64,000 nt of DNA from Paludibacteraceae bacterium (GTDB lineage: Bacteria > Bacteroidota > Bacteroidia > Bacteroidales > Paludibacteraceae). The stretch's first letter is position 1. Every line of letters starts with the position of its first letter. This document shows, piece by piece, positions 51,139 to 59,978 of the stretch. Made by a program: the position numbers and the translations under genes. The stretch covers positions 1-64,000 of the forward strand of contig JAFZKQ010000075.1 of assembly GCA_017553575.1 (NCBI GenBank). The letters run 5' to 3'. Under the pieces are notes generated by a model. It was not told the origin of the DNA, searched no databases, and was given only the letters and a program-made list of their open reading frames with translations.

Positions 51139-53000
51139 TAAGCGAATTTAATAAAAAAATTGTTTTTCCCAATTTCCTCGTGGAGAATTGCAGGAACAGC
51201 CCCAAGTGCAAAGAGATCAGAAAATAGGATAGGAAAGAGGTGCCTTGATTAGACGAATGTCGAGTGACCTTTATCTTTAAAAGAGCGAGCCATAACTTTC
51301 AAAGAACACCTGTGATGGGAGAATCAAGAACGATTGCCCTGTTTCAGCTCATGCCCCAGCAAATTTGCACACTATTTTAGAACTTGCAGTCGAAGTGCAA
51401 CAAACAAACCTCATCAATTTACACACAAAGAACGCAAATCAACTCAAGGCACACTTTATCGAGAAATCTACAAAGAGGCCTTTATAGGGCCTTAAAATGC
51501 CCTGAAAAGAAAATTATACGGTTCGTCTTCATCCAACACAAGTTCAAAGAAGAACTCAATAGGGAATCGTCACTTGTCAAAATTGGATTCTTATACAACG
51601 ACAAGTTAACAATAAGCCATCTTAAAATTGTCTAAACACATATTCAACATTACAAATGTTAATGCTGAAGAAATATGAATGTAGAATTATAGATCTTATC
51701 CTAAGAATATAGACCGAACGTTCAATATATAAATTCGAGGGTTAAGTAGGGGAAAAAGAAAAAATGCAAGAAATCGAAGATAGGCTAAAAACACCCATAT
51801 AACACTTATACACAACAATATACGGCATAAAATCAAGCGATTTAACTCGTCGAGAGTCGACTGAATCAGAAAATTCGTAGGATGAATCGGAAATAATGCA
51901 TCACAGAGAGGATAAGGAGGATTCTTGATGAAAAGCAAGGAATCGAGGAGAAAACACAAATCCCCCAAGAAGGCCAGTCGAACTCAAAAACAACGAATCA
52001 ACAACTATTCGACATAATAGCCCTTCGCCTAAATAAGAAATAAGTAGTAGGATACAAGATTTTTAACATATAGTTTTCAACAAACACACAATAAATTGAT
52101 TATCAATTAATTAAATCCATACAAACCAGTTAAATCACTCATTTATAGTAATATAGAAATCATGACAGATGTCAAGTAATGTATAAGGGGAGAGAACAAC
52201 CCTTGCAAGAATGGTTGTTATTTACTAAATTAGAGTAAAGCAAAGAAAAATAGATTACAGATGTAAATACAAATGTAAACTTAGGATTCGAAGCTTATTT
52301 AACGAACAGAACTATACTAAACATACAAAAGTAACTTAAAACCTCCTAGAATGGATGGCAGTACAATTGTAAACGAACTTTTAAAGATAACTATTAAGTA
52401 TTGAAATCAGAACACATAAATAAATAAAACTCAGAGGTTTGGATAGCAATATCTAAACTAACACTAACTATTTATATAGTCTTCTTGTCACTTTTAGCCC
52501 TTTTTGGGGGTTAAAAGGTCACTTTTTTGCGCTCACAACACTAATAACCAATGCTTTATTTCTAATAATCTAACGAAAGACTTTAGATTTAGTGGGGGAT
52601 ATTCTGCCTAAGAATACCTAATCTATATGAATATCAAAGAAATAGACCTTTACAAGGTTAGATTGGCTCTACTCCTGGCTATAGGGATCTAAACCTCAAC
52701 AAAACTCATTGATTTACACCTAAATTGATACTAGATTCTATCTCTTATTTCCCCATCTGTTCCCTTCCTCTTCTCCTAACAGTTCTACTCTTTTCTATAG
52801 GTTGTTTACAATCGTAAAACATACAATGTGCACATTTGTAAACCTATACCGATACACAAATGTAAACATGCTCATTTGCTAATTACAAATGTAATTTGCA
52901 CAATTCTAAATTTATGTTTACATTTGTGACGTGTATGTAATTACAAATGTTTATTTACATTACATCGGTTATTGATTGACATATAGTAAATCGTATATAT
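51139..53000. other. 1.86-kb A-rich region without genes
   Basis: No convincing frame on either strand. The + strand is strongly A-skewed (51781-51840: 29 A, 11 T; 51901-51960: 28 A, 8 T), unlike neighbouring genes. One perfect DnaA-box-like TTATACACA is at 51806-51814. A terminator-like hairpin CTTTTAGCCC / GGGGGTTAAAAG (52491-52517) with a T-run to 52528 suggests that something upstream is transcribed rightward. The right end carries an array of TTTACAnnTGTAAA-type sites. The flanking genes point away on both sides. Confidence 0.6.
52254..52965. repeat. Array of TTACAAATGTAA-type palindromic sites before the XRE gene
   Basis: At least eight copies or half-copies: 52254-52268 and 52267-52280, 52804-52820 (GTTTACAATCGTAAAAC), 52831-52843, 52856-52867, 52882-52895 (ATTACAAATGTAAT), 52916-52930 (GTTTACATTTGTGAC), 52940-52953, and TTTACATTACAT at 52954-52965. 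An outlier lies near 51650. The top-strand form contains TACATTTG, itself a -7 element, so binding would block promoters. Confidence 0.65.
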
Positions 53001-53582
53001 ATGCAAGACAAAATTCAAGACATCCTAAAGAACGAGAATATCACGCAAGCTAAGCTTGCAGAAATATTAGGCATTCAGGCATCTGCCATTTCCCATCTCC
53101 TGAGTGGCAGAAATAAGGCTAGTATGGATGTTGTGCAGAAGATTTTGAAGGCTTTTCCCTCCATTAATCCAGATTGGTTAATTTTAGGAGAAGGAGAAAT
53201 GTACAGAAATAGCTCAGAACCGCCAAAAAATCAAAATATTAGCATAAAATCGGTAAAAAATGAACCTTTTATGGGTACGTTATTTGATGACATCTCGAGC
53301 AATGAGCCAGAATATCCGACACAGAAGGAGTTAAATCATCAACCGCCCAAACAGGAGAGTAAACCTAGCAATAAATCGGAATTTAATGATTACAATCAAC
53401 AAAATAACTCCCGATATAACAACACTCAACAAATAGAGGAAAGAGCTGTTGTTTCTAAAACAACGGAAACTGCTCAACCTCCCCACGTTGATCCAATCAG
53501 CTATCATCAGCCGATGCCGCGCTCCATCAAAAAAATTATCATTCTCTACTCCGACAATACGTTTGAAGAATTAACGAAGTAG
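53001..53582 (+). CDS. XRE-family helix-turn-helix regulator with long linker
   Basis: 193 residues. N-terminal HTH (ITQAKLAEILGIQASAISHL near 14-33; SINPDWLILGEGEMY near 55), a ~95-residue polar linker rich in Asn, Gln and Pro, and a short C-terminal strand KKIIILYSDNTFEEL. Such proteins are widespread in Bacteroidetes and unassigned. The site array just upstream makes autoregulation likely. It is the first of a rightward run with DUF3127 and nth, although the promoter at 53661 separates it from DUF3127. Confidence 0.85.
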   Translation: MQDKIQDILKNENITQAKLAEILGIQASAISHLLSGRNKASMDVVQKILKAFPSINPDWLILGEGEMYRNSSEPPKNQNISIKSVKNEPFMGTLFDDISSNEPEYPTQKELNHQPPKQESKPSNKSEFNDYNQQNNSRYNNTQQIEERAVVSKTTETAQPPHVDPISYHQPMPRSIKKIIILYSDNTFEELTK

Positions 53583-53660
53583 TTTATGTATCGAACATTC
53601 GTTCTAATATCTATTCAACAAAACGATAGGATAGATAGAAGTTTCTTCATAAATTCTTTC

Positions 53661-53668
53661 TATATTTG
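53661..53668 (+). promoter_or_regulatory. -7 element of the DUF3127 gene
   Basis: TATATTTG exact match, 22 bases before the ATG at 53691. Confidence 0.6.
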
Positions 53669-53690
53669 CACTAATTAATAAATTAGGAAA

Positions 53691-54095
53691 ATGGAAGTTA
53701 CAGGTAGAATCATAGAGGTACTCCCTCTAAAAAGTGGTACAAGCGCAAGAGGCGAATGGAAAATACAAGAATACGTAATCGAGTATGCTTTGGATCAACA
53801 ATTTCCAAAAAAAATGTGCTTTAACGTATGGGGAGAAAATATTGATAAATTTAACATCCAAAAAGGACAAGAACTGACTGTCAGCGTTGACATCGACTGC
53901 AGGGAGTATCAAGGACGTTGGTTTAATGACATCCGTGCATGGAGAGTTGTTCCACAAACAAACACCGTTCCTCCAGTACAACCACCAACACCGGATTTTG
54001 GACAAGGATTGGGAGCTGCTCCTACTTATTCCGCTCCAGCAAGCAATCCTGTTGCCTCCTCTCCAGAAGATGCCGCAAGCGACCTTCCTTTCTGA
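53691..54095 (+). CDS. DUF3127 protein, SSB-like OB fold
   Basis: 134 residues. Residues ~1-90 match DUF3127 (VTGRIIEVLPLKSGTSARGE, CFNVWGENIDKF, WFNDIRAWRV), an OB-fold domain specific to Bacteroidetes. A Pro-rich linker (~90-125) and the acidic tip EDAASDLPF follow, the same plan as SSB, whose C-terminal DDDIPF-type tip recruits repair proteins. It therefore probably binds single-stranded nucleic acid and partner proteins. It lies between the XRE gene and nth. Confidence 0.85.
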   Translation: MEVTGRIIEVLPLKSGTSARGEWKIQEYVIEYALDQQFPKKMCFNVWGENIDKFNIQKGQELTVSVDIDCREYQGRWFNDIRAWRVVPQTNTVPPVQPPTPDFGQGLGAAPTYSAPASNPVASSPEDAASDLPF

Positions 54096-54224
54096 TAAAC
54101 TCAAACACAAGATAGTTTAGAAGATTTTAAGAGAACACAAGGGAAACCTCGTGTTCTCTTCATTTACGATACCAAGGAGAATAAAGGTGACAGACCTACC
54201 CAAGCATATAAAATAATCATTGTT

Positions 54225-54866
54225 ATGACTGCAAAAGAACGATACAACCACGTTTTAGAATGGTTCATCCAAAACGCACCCGATGCGCAAAGCGAACTAA
54301 ACTTCTCGAACCACTATGAGCTATTGGTTGCCGTCGTTCTATCCGCACAATGCACCGACAAACGCGTCAATATGGTAACGCCCGCCTTGTTCGAACGTTA
54401 TCCGGACGCCCAATCTCTGTCGCAAGCGTCTGTCTCCGACATCCTTCACTACATACAAAGCATCTCGTATCCCAACAACAAGGCCCAACATTTGCACGAC
54501 ATGGCGGTTATGCTTACCGAAAAATTCCAAGGAATCGTCCCTGATTCGCTAGAACAACTCCAACAATTGCCGGGAGTCGGTAGGAAGACGGCCAATGTCA
54601 TCATGGCGGTTGCCTTCAACCAACCTGCGATGCCGGTAGACACCCATGTCTTCCGCGTCTCCAACCGAATCGGACTAACCAACCAAGCCAAAACTCCATT
54701 CGATGTGGAAAAGGTCTTAGTAAAAAACATTCCTTCTGAAATTTTGTCAAAAGCCCATCATTGGCTACTTTTGCATGGACGCTATATTTGTACGGCGAGA
54801 AACCCCAAATGTGACAATTGCGGAATCGCTCAGTTCTGCAAATACAACACGAAAAAGGGTAGATGA
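54225..54866 (+). CDS. nth: Endonuclease III (DNA glycosylase/AP lyase)
   Basis: 213 residues, as in E. coli. Removes oxidised pyrimidines. Seen: LLVAVVLSAQCTDKRVN near residue 32, helix-hairpin-helix LPGVGRKTANVIM near 110 with catalytic Lys, VDTHVFRVSNR near 134 (catalytic Asp), and a [4Fe-4S] loop with C-x6-C-x2-C-x5-C (CTARNPKCDNCGIAQFC) near the end. 130 bases separate it from DUF3127; the rhomboid gene follows 25 bases later. Confidence 0.96.
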   Translation: MTAKERYNHVLEWFIQNAPDAQSELNFSNHYELLVAVVLSAQCTDKRVNMVTPALFERYPDAQSLSQASVSDILHYIQSISYPNNKAQHLHDMAVMLTEKFQGIVPDSLEQLQQLPGVGRKTANVIMAVAFNQPAMPVDTHVFRVSNRIGLTNQAKTPFDVEKVLVKNIPSEILSKAHHWLLLHGRYICTARNPKCDNCGIAQFCKYNTKKGR

Positions 54867-54891
54867 CTTTTGTAAATAATTCAATATCAAT

Positions 54892-55488
54892 ATGGTAACA
54901 CTTATCATCATCGGCATTACCTGCATCACTTCTTATTTGGCTTTCCAAAATAGGGAATTATTCGTTAAACTATCGTTCTCCCCATACGACGTGGTTCATC
55001 GCAAGCAATACTACAAACTCATCACCAATGGGTTTGTCCACGCCAATTGGGAACACCTATTGACGAATATGTTGGTTCTCTATTTCTTCGGACAAGAACA
55101 AGAAATCGTCTTTTCCGAATATAAAGGAAGCATCTTCTATATCTTGCTCTATCTGCTTGCCATTCCGGCCTCCTCACTGATTTCGCTTTCGAACCAGAAG
55201 GATAACCCAGCCTATACGGCAGTCGGAGCCTCGGGTGCAGTCAATGCCGTCGTCTTCTCCTATATTCTAATCAACCCATTATCAAACATTTACTTATTCT
55301 TCGCCATTCCAATCAAAGCCATCATATTTGCAGGATTATACCTCGCTTACTCCTGGTATATGGCCCAACAAAATCGAGACCATATCGGACATGATGCCCA
55401 CATCTCAGGAGCCTTGTTCGGCTTGATTTATACCATCGCCACGATTCCTTACGTGGTACAACACTTCGTTTCTCAATTCATAGATTAG
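54892..55488 (+). CDS. Rhomboid intramembrane serine protease
   Basis: 198 residues, six membrane helices. Active site GASGAVNAV near residue 112 (Ser) and HDAHISGALFGL near 167 (His); NGFVHANWEHLLTNMLVLYF near 48 is the loop typical of rhomboids. It cleaves membrane proteins within the bilayer; substrates unknown. Confidence 0.93.
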   Translation: MVTLIIIGITCITSYLAFQNRELFVKLSFSPYDVVHRKQYYKLITNGFVHANWEHLLTNMLVLYFFGQEQEIVFSEYKGSIFYILLYLLAIPASSLISLSNQKDNPAYTAVGASGAVNAVVFSYILINPLSNIYLFFAIPIKAIIFAGLYLAYSWYMAQQNRDHIGHDAHISGALFGLIYTIATIPYVVQHFVSQFID

Positions 55489-55526
55489 CTTTTTTGCAGA
55501 ATATGCGGACAAAATCGATTTAGATT

Positions 55527-55557
55527 TTTGTTTTTTCTAAAATAAAGAGTAACTTTG
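55527..55557 (+). promoter_or_regulatory. Promoter of tRNA-Gln
   Basis: TTTG (55527-55530) and TAACTTTG (55550-55557), 19 bases apart. Confidence 0.7.
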
Positions 55558-55587
55558 CATCGTTATTCCGAAAGGGTAATATTTAAT

Positions 55588-55658
55588 TGTCTCATGGTGT
55601 AATGGTAGCACATCAGTTTCTGGCACTGCTTGTCAGGGTTCGAATCCTTGTGAGACAA
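55588..55658 (+). tRNA. tRNA-Gln (anticodon CTG)
   Basis: Acceptor TGTCTCA (55588-55594) pairs with TGAGACA (55651-55657), discriminator A. D-loop AATGGTA, anticodon loop TTCTGGC gives CTG, which reads CAG (Gln), and the T-arm is AGGGTTCGAATCCTT-like with GTTCGAATC. The first pair of the anticodon stem is T-C. CCA is not encoded. It has its own promoter and terminator. Confidence 0.95.
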
Positions 55659-55662
55659 CAGG

Positions 55663-55687
55663 GCACCTCTTATAGAGGTGCTTTTTT
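55663..55687 (+). terminator. Terminator of tRNA-Gln
   Basis: GCACCTCT (55663-55670) pairs with AGAGGTGC (55674-55681), followed by TTTTTT. Confidence 0.9.
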
Positions 55688-55753
55688 GTTTTTGGACAGC
55701 CCTGAAAACACAACATATTGAACGGAAAAAACAACCCAGTAACCCACAAACAA

Positions 55754-57052
55754 ATGGCAGAAAAAGAGACAGATAGCAAAATAAAATCCCAAGCGTTCAA
55801 AAACGTAGGGAAACTGCTGTTGGGAAACACCACAGCCACCGCCATTGGGTTCTTGGTCTATCCGTTGCTGACTCGTCTCTACACCTCGGAGGATTTCGGC
55901 GTATATGGAATCTTCACCAGCATTTGTGGTGTACTGACCCTTTTGGCCAATGCAGAGTACCACAACGCAATCATCTTGCCCAAAGAGGAGAAAGATTCTG
56001 TCGCTTGCTTCCACCTGAGTTCCATCAGCACGATTATCATTTGCCTAATTGCCTTCTTAGGCTCCGTGATCCTTTTTCTCTTTCCCGAATCGGAATTGAA
56101 CAAGATAGGGGACACCATACTTCTCATCGCGCCCTACGTACTCATCTGCGCATTATGGAACTCCCTCAACGCCTGGTATACCAAGATCTCTAAATTCAAT
56201 AAGATTGCCACCTACCAGATGACCCAAGCCGTAAGCCTGGCCTCGTTCAAGGCTCTCTTCGGACTAATAAAATCGATGTTCAACGGCATGGCCATAGCCA
56301 CCTTCATCGGGCAGGCGAGTGCCTTGTTGCTCAACCTTTTCTCCTCCAAAAAACAAAACAAAGTTTTGCTTGAGATCGACTTGGAGAGATGCAAAGCTTG
56401 TGCTCGACGCTATGCCAAGTTTCCGGCTCTCACTCTTCCTCGTTCGCTTGTCAACTACATTAGCGGCAACCTCCCTTTTTTCCTGTTGCCCTACTTCTTC
56501 ACCAACGATAACATAGGCTACTTGAACCTCGCCTTGGTATTGGCATTCAAGCCCATCAACATACTCTCGGGGTCTCTTTACCAAGTATTTTTCCAGAAAT
56601 CGGCACAATGCGTCAACGAAAGCCAACCGCTCATGCCGTTCTTCAAGAAATTCAGCCTATCGACACTGTCAGCAATACCCGTTCTGACCCTCATCTATTT
56701 CATCACCCCAACATTGGTCCAAGTCATATTGGGCGAAGGGTGGGAGCCAACCGCTGTAATCGTCCGAATGATGTTGCCATGGCTTGCCGCCTCCCTTTTC
56801 GTCGCCCCGATTTGCTATTTTACAGATCTTTTCCTGCGCCAACGAATCGGACTGCTATTAGAGACGCTCCATTTCTTTGCCCGACTAGCCAGCCTCTGCT
56901 ATGGCATCTATCGGCAAGACTTCACCATCGCCATCGGACTTTACTGCCTTGCGAATGCTTTGATGATACTCATCCATTACGCATGGCTCTATTTCATTGT
57001 AAACGAGTACGATAAGGGATTGTCAAAAAATCGGGACATGGAAAGAGAATAG
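55754..57052 (+). CDS. Polysaccharide flippase, MOP/Wzx-like
   Basis: 432 residues with ~12 membrane helices. N-terminal NVGKLLLGNTTATAIGFLVY and RLYTSEDFGVYGIFTSICG near 45 match Wzx/polysaccharide-synthesis membrane proteins that flip lipid-linked sugars. A TTG-started frame reaches 55718; the ATG at 55754 (MAEKETDSK) is preferred. No sugar-transferase cluster is adjacent, so its polymer is unknown. Confidence 0.88.
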   Translation: MAEKETDSKIKSQAFKNVGKLLLGNTTATAIGFLVYPLLTRLYTSEDFGVYGIFTSICGVLTLLANAEYHNAIILPKEEKDSVACFHLSSISTIIICLIAFLGSVILFLFPESELNKIGDTILLIAPYVLICALWNSLNAWYTKISKFNKIATYQMTQAVSLASFKALFGLIKSMFNGMAIATFIGQASALLLNLFSSKKQNKVLLEIDLERCKACARRYAKFPALTLPRSLVNYISGNLPFFLLPYFFTNDNIGYLNLALVLAFKPINILSGSLYQVFFQKSAQCVNESQPLMPFFKKFSLSTLSAIPVLTLIYFITPTLVQVILGEGWEPTAVIVRMMLPWLAASLFVAPICYFTDLFLRQRIGLLLETLHFFARLASLCYGIYRQDFTIAIGLYCLANALMILIHYAWLYFIVNEYDKGLSKNRDMERE

Positions 57053-57124
57053 CAATGCTCCGACAAGGGAAGGGGAGCCTCTTCTTTAAAATTTTGGGAG
57101 GTGCTCAATGACCTTTCAAAAACA

Positions 57125-57156
57125 TTTGCTTCTTCCCCCATAATATTCTAATTTTG
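57125..57156 (+). promoter_or_regulatory. Promoter of the plsC-like gene
   Basis: TTTG (57125-57128) and TAATTTTG (57149-57156), 20 bases apart. Confidence 0.65.
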
Positions 57157-57200
57157 CACCCGATTCCAAGTTTATAAAGGTTTCCTAAAAACAGAAAAAC

Positions 57201-57755
57201 ATGAAACAAAAAATATGTCAATTCATACTGAAAATCATCGGATGGAAAGCAGTCGTCACCGAGGAGATTCCCCAAAAGTGTATCTTCTGCGTTGCTCCCC
57301 ATACGAGTAACCTCGACTTCATATTAGGGAAAATCATGTTTTGCGCCATTGGGGGAAAACGTCCCTCTTTCCTTATCAAAAAAGAGTGGTTCATCTTTCC
57401 GTTTGGATTGATATTCAATCGAATAGGTGGAATACCTGTTGACAGGAGCAAAAAAACATCCTTGGTGGATCAGATTGTGAAAAGATTCGAAGAACAAGAT
57501 CGTTTTCAGGTAGCCATCACCCCAGAAGGGACAAGGAAAGCCAATCCGAAATGGAAAATGGGATTCTATCACATTGCCAAGAAAGCCCAAGTTCCTATCT
57601 TATTGACATACTTCGACTATAAGAAGAAAGAGATTGGCATCGACAGACATTTTATCCCTACTGACGACGAGAAGGAAGACATGAGGCAAATAAAACTCTA
57701 TTTTAAGGATGTTGTCGGAAGACATCCTGAAGGATTTACCATAGGTAACGTGTAA
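57201..57755 (+). CDS. 1-acylglycerol-3-phosphate acyltransferase-like (PlsC family)
   Basis: 184 residues, shorter than classical PlsC (~245). Motif I HTSNLDF at ~34 (H-x4-D), motif II FGLIFNRIGGIPVDRS near 75, motif III TPEGTRK near 112. No clear N-terminal membrane anchor, which is common in this short subgroup. It would acylate lysophosphatidate or a related lipid. It has its own promoter and ends in a hairpin region. Confidence 0.88.
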   Translation: MKQKICQFILKIIGWKAVVTEEIPQKCIFCVAPHTSNLDFILGKIMFCAIGGKRPSFLIKKEWFIFPFGLIFNRIGGIPVDRSKKTSLVDQIVKRFEEQDRFQVAITPEGTRKANPKWKMGFYHIAKKAQVPILLTYFDYKKKEIGIDRHFIPTDDEKEDMRQIKLYFKDVVGRHPEGFTIGNV

Positions 57756-57779
57756 GGGGCTTAGGTCCCTTACCTATGG
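57740..57779. repeat. Overlapping inverted repeats at the plsC-like stop
   Basis: CCATAGGTAA (57740-57749) / TTACCTATGG (57770-57779) is perfect, and GTAAGGG (57752-57758) / CCCTTAC (57767-57773) is a second perfect arm pair sharing TTAC, so the two hairpins exclude each other. No T-run. The rest of 57756-58062 holds only a promoter. Confidence 0.5.
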
Positions 57780-57929
57780 GAACAAAAAATGATATGGTTT
57801 CTCCTATAATGAAGAAGAGACGACGATATAGTAAACCACCAAACTTCATCTGAAACTTAATCGAAAAAAAATCAAATACCTTCTAAAAGAAAAATCAACG
57901 ACTCGACTTATTATTTCACCTATTCTTAT

Positions 57930-57937
57930 TATCTTTG
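57930..57937 (+). promoter_or_regulatory. -7 element of the 58-kb gene pair
   Basis: TATCTTTG exact match, about 125 bases before the ATG at 58063. Confidence 0.6.
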
Positions 57938-58062
57938 CAACCACAAAAAAAAACACTGATGTTTCCTTCTGACTATAATCAAACGGGATCTTCATTCTGC
58001 ACATATCGATAAACTATATTTTAATAACACTTATATAATAGAACAAAACGTATTTTGAGAAA

Positions 58063-58908
58063 ATGAAAAAGATTTTTAAAGTTTTCTTTTTGGGGGCAAT
58101 TGCCTTATTGATGAATTTAACAAGCAGTGTTGCACAAGACTTAATCGTAACCACCAAAGGAGATACGCTCCATTGCAAAATTTTAGGAATTGAGAAACAT
58201 TCCATCAAATACTCCTTCAAGACAGACAACGGAACGGAAGTGACCAACGAAATAGACGGAAGTGAAGTAAAACAAATATATTCCAAGGAAATACAAGATT
58301 TAGCCCAAAAGAATGCCACTGCCACAGCAAACGAAGAGACACAAAACAAGGAAGAGAACAGGGTCTTCCGCATCTATGGTGGTTGGGCTTACTCATATCG
58401 CTTGGGCGAGGCAAAAAGTGATATACCTGCGCTAAAATCTCTACTTGAAGACATAAAAAGCGGGTATGAGATAAGTGGTGGCATTCATTTGTTCATAACC
58501 CCAAAGTGGGCTGCCGGAGCAGACTTTCACCTTCACAAAGCTTCCGCTGAATTATCAACTTATAATCTAGATGCGAAAATGGATGTCGGCATCCTCTATA
58601 TAGGACCTTCCGTCTTATTTTTCAACGAAGATAAGATTGGCACTTTTGATGCTGTAATGGGCTTAGGATATGTTGGTTACACAGAAAAGAACACAGCTAA
58701 CAATAAGTCAGAAACAGACAAGAAAGCCTCTGTTGGATTAACTGCATCCGCAGAATACCTTTTCAAAATAGGCGATCACTTTAGCATTGGCCCAAAATTG
58801 GGATTTGTGCTAAGTTCTGCAACAATAAAAGACAATAGCTCAAAGGAAGAGGATAGAACACTAAACCTCTCCACCATCAACCTAGGACTTGCCATAGCTC
58901 TCTTTTAA
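58063..58908 (+). CDS. Outer-membrane beta-barrel protein with short N-terminal domain
   Basis: 281 residues. Signal peptide to about residue 24 (NLTSSVAQD). Residues ~25-75 form a small domain (LIVTTKGDTLHCKILGIEKH) often seen before barrels in Bacteroidetes. The rest is an 8-strand-like barrel ending in ALF, with Phe as the final residue. Role unknown. 18 bases before the DUF2167 gene. Confidence 0.78.
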   Translation: MKKIFKVFFLGAIALLMNLTSSVAQDLIVTTKGDTLHCKILGIEKHSIKYSFKTDNGTEVTNEIDGSEVKQIYSKEIQDLAQKNATATANEETQNKEENRVFRIYGGWAYSYRLGEAKSDIPALKSLLEDIKSGYEISGGIHLFITPKWAAGADFHLHKASAELSTYNLDAKMDVGILYIGPSVLFFNEDKIGTFDAVMGLGYVGYTEKNTANNKSETDKKASVGLTASAEYLFKIGDHFSIGPKLGFVLSSATIKDNSSKEEDRTLNLSTINLGLAIALF

Positions 58909-58926
58909 CAAATAACACCATATGTC

Positions 58927-59847
58927 ATGAGAAAATTATTATTTCTTTTCCTGCTTCTTCCTCAATTTCTATTTGCGACGGAAGAGCCACAAACAGCTGA
59001 TACACTGGCAACTGCCGAAGAGGAAGTTGATAACACTTACCTTTTAGACTCCATCAATGGTAGCCAAGGCATGGTTCTCTTAGAGGAAGCCCACGCTTAC
59101 ATCAATGTACCCGAGGGGTATTGCTACTTGTCAAAAGAAAAGGCAAATCATCTCTTAAGCGACTACTGGGAGAACCCTGTGAGTGACTTTATTTTGGGCT
59201 GTTTGGTGACAGACTCCGCAAAAATATATAAAGACGTTGATGTGGCATTCATGTTCTTTTTCGAAGATTGTGGCCATGTGAAAGACGAGGATGCCTCATC
59301 CTACTCATATGATGAGATTTTGAAGGACTTGCAAAAGGATGTTGCAGAAAGAAGCGAGGAGCGTGTAAAACAAGGCTATGACGCCTGCGAATTGGTCGGT
59401 TGGGCTGCTCAGCCGGTCTACGACTCGGAGAAAAAAATACTCTATTGGGCAAAGCATCTTCGATTCGGAAATAATGGTCTAGAGGAAGCCTCTGATACGG
59501 CATACTACGACGAGACGTTAAACTACGACATCCGAATCTTAGGAAGAGAAGGTATCCTCACCTTGAGGGCAATCGCTGACATGGAGGACCTTCCTGTTGT
59601 TGATGAGATGAAATCCATTATCATAGAAAATACGCACTTCAACGAAGGCTATACCTACGCTGATTTCAATCCGGCAACAGACCACATCGCAGAGTGGGGC
59701 ATCGGTGCTTTGGTGGCAGGAAAAGTATTGGCAAAAGCAGGTATCCTTGCCAAATGTAGTGCCTTCTTGTTGAAATTCTGGAAGCCTATCGCAATAGCCC
59801 TTGGTGCCTTATTTACCTTCCTCTTTAAAAGAAAGAAAAGAGAATAA
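58927..59847 (+). CDS. DUF2167 membrane-anchored protein
   Basis: 306 residues. Signal peptide (LLFLFLLLPQFLFATEE), a periplasmic domain, and a C-terminal membrane helix followed by KRKKRE. YADFNPATDHIAEWGIGALV near 235 and AGKVLAKAG near 255 are typical of DUF2167. Function unknown. Forms a transcription unit with the barrel protein upstream, closed by a strong terminator. Confidence 0.85.
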   Translation: MRKLLFLFLLLPQFLFATEEPQTADTLATAEEEVDNTYLLDSINGSQGMVLLEEAHAYINVPEGYCYLSKEKANHLLSDYWENPVSDFILGCLVTDSAKIYKDVDVAFMFFFEDCGHVKDEDASSYSYDEILKDLQKDVAERSEERVKQGYDACELVGWAAQPVYDSEKKILYWAKHLRFGNNGLEEASDTAYYDETLNYDIRILGREGILTLRAIADMEDLPVVDEMKSIIIENTHFNEGYTYADFNPATDHIAEWGIGALVAGKVLAKAGILAKCSAFLLKFWKPIAIALGALFTFLFKRKKRE

Positions 59848-59866
59848 TAAGCATCTCCACATATTG

Positions 59867-59904
59867 AAAAAGCGTACAAACGCCACTGTTTGTACGCTTT
59901 TTTT
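59867..59904 (+). terminator. Rho-independent terminator
   Basis: AAAAAGCGTACAAAC (59867-59881) pairs with GTTTGTACGCTTTTT (59888-59902), then T. Confidence 0.9.
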
Positions 59905-59978
59905 ATATTCGTATAGCACGCCTAAGAGCATGACACCTCCGTATGAGATTTGGCAGCAGTCACCACCAACCCAACAGA

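Noticed and set aside
51384-51635. 83-codon frame in the A-rich gap
   Set aside because: Lys/Asn/Gln-rich from base bias alone; no motif.
51139-53000. Chromosome origin
   Set aside because: Only one exact DnaA-box-like site (51806), no dnaA or dnaN nearby; kept only as an alternative reading of the gap.
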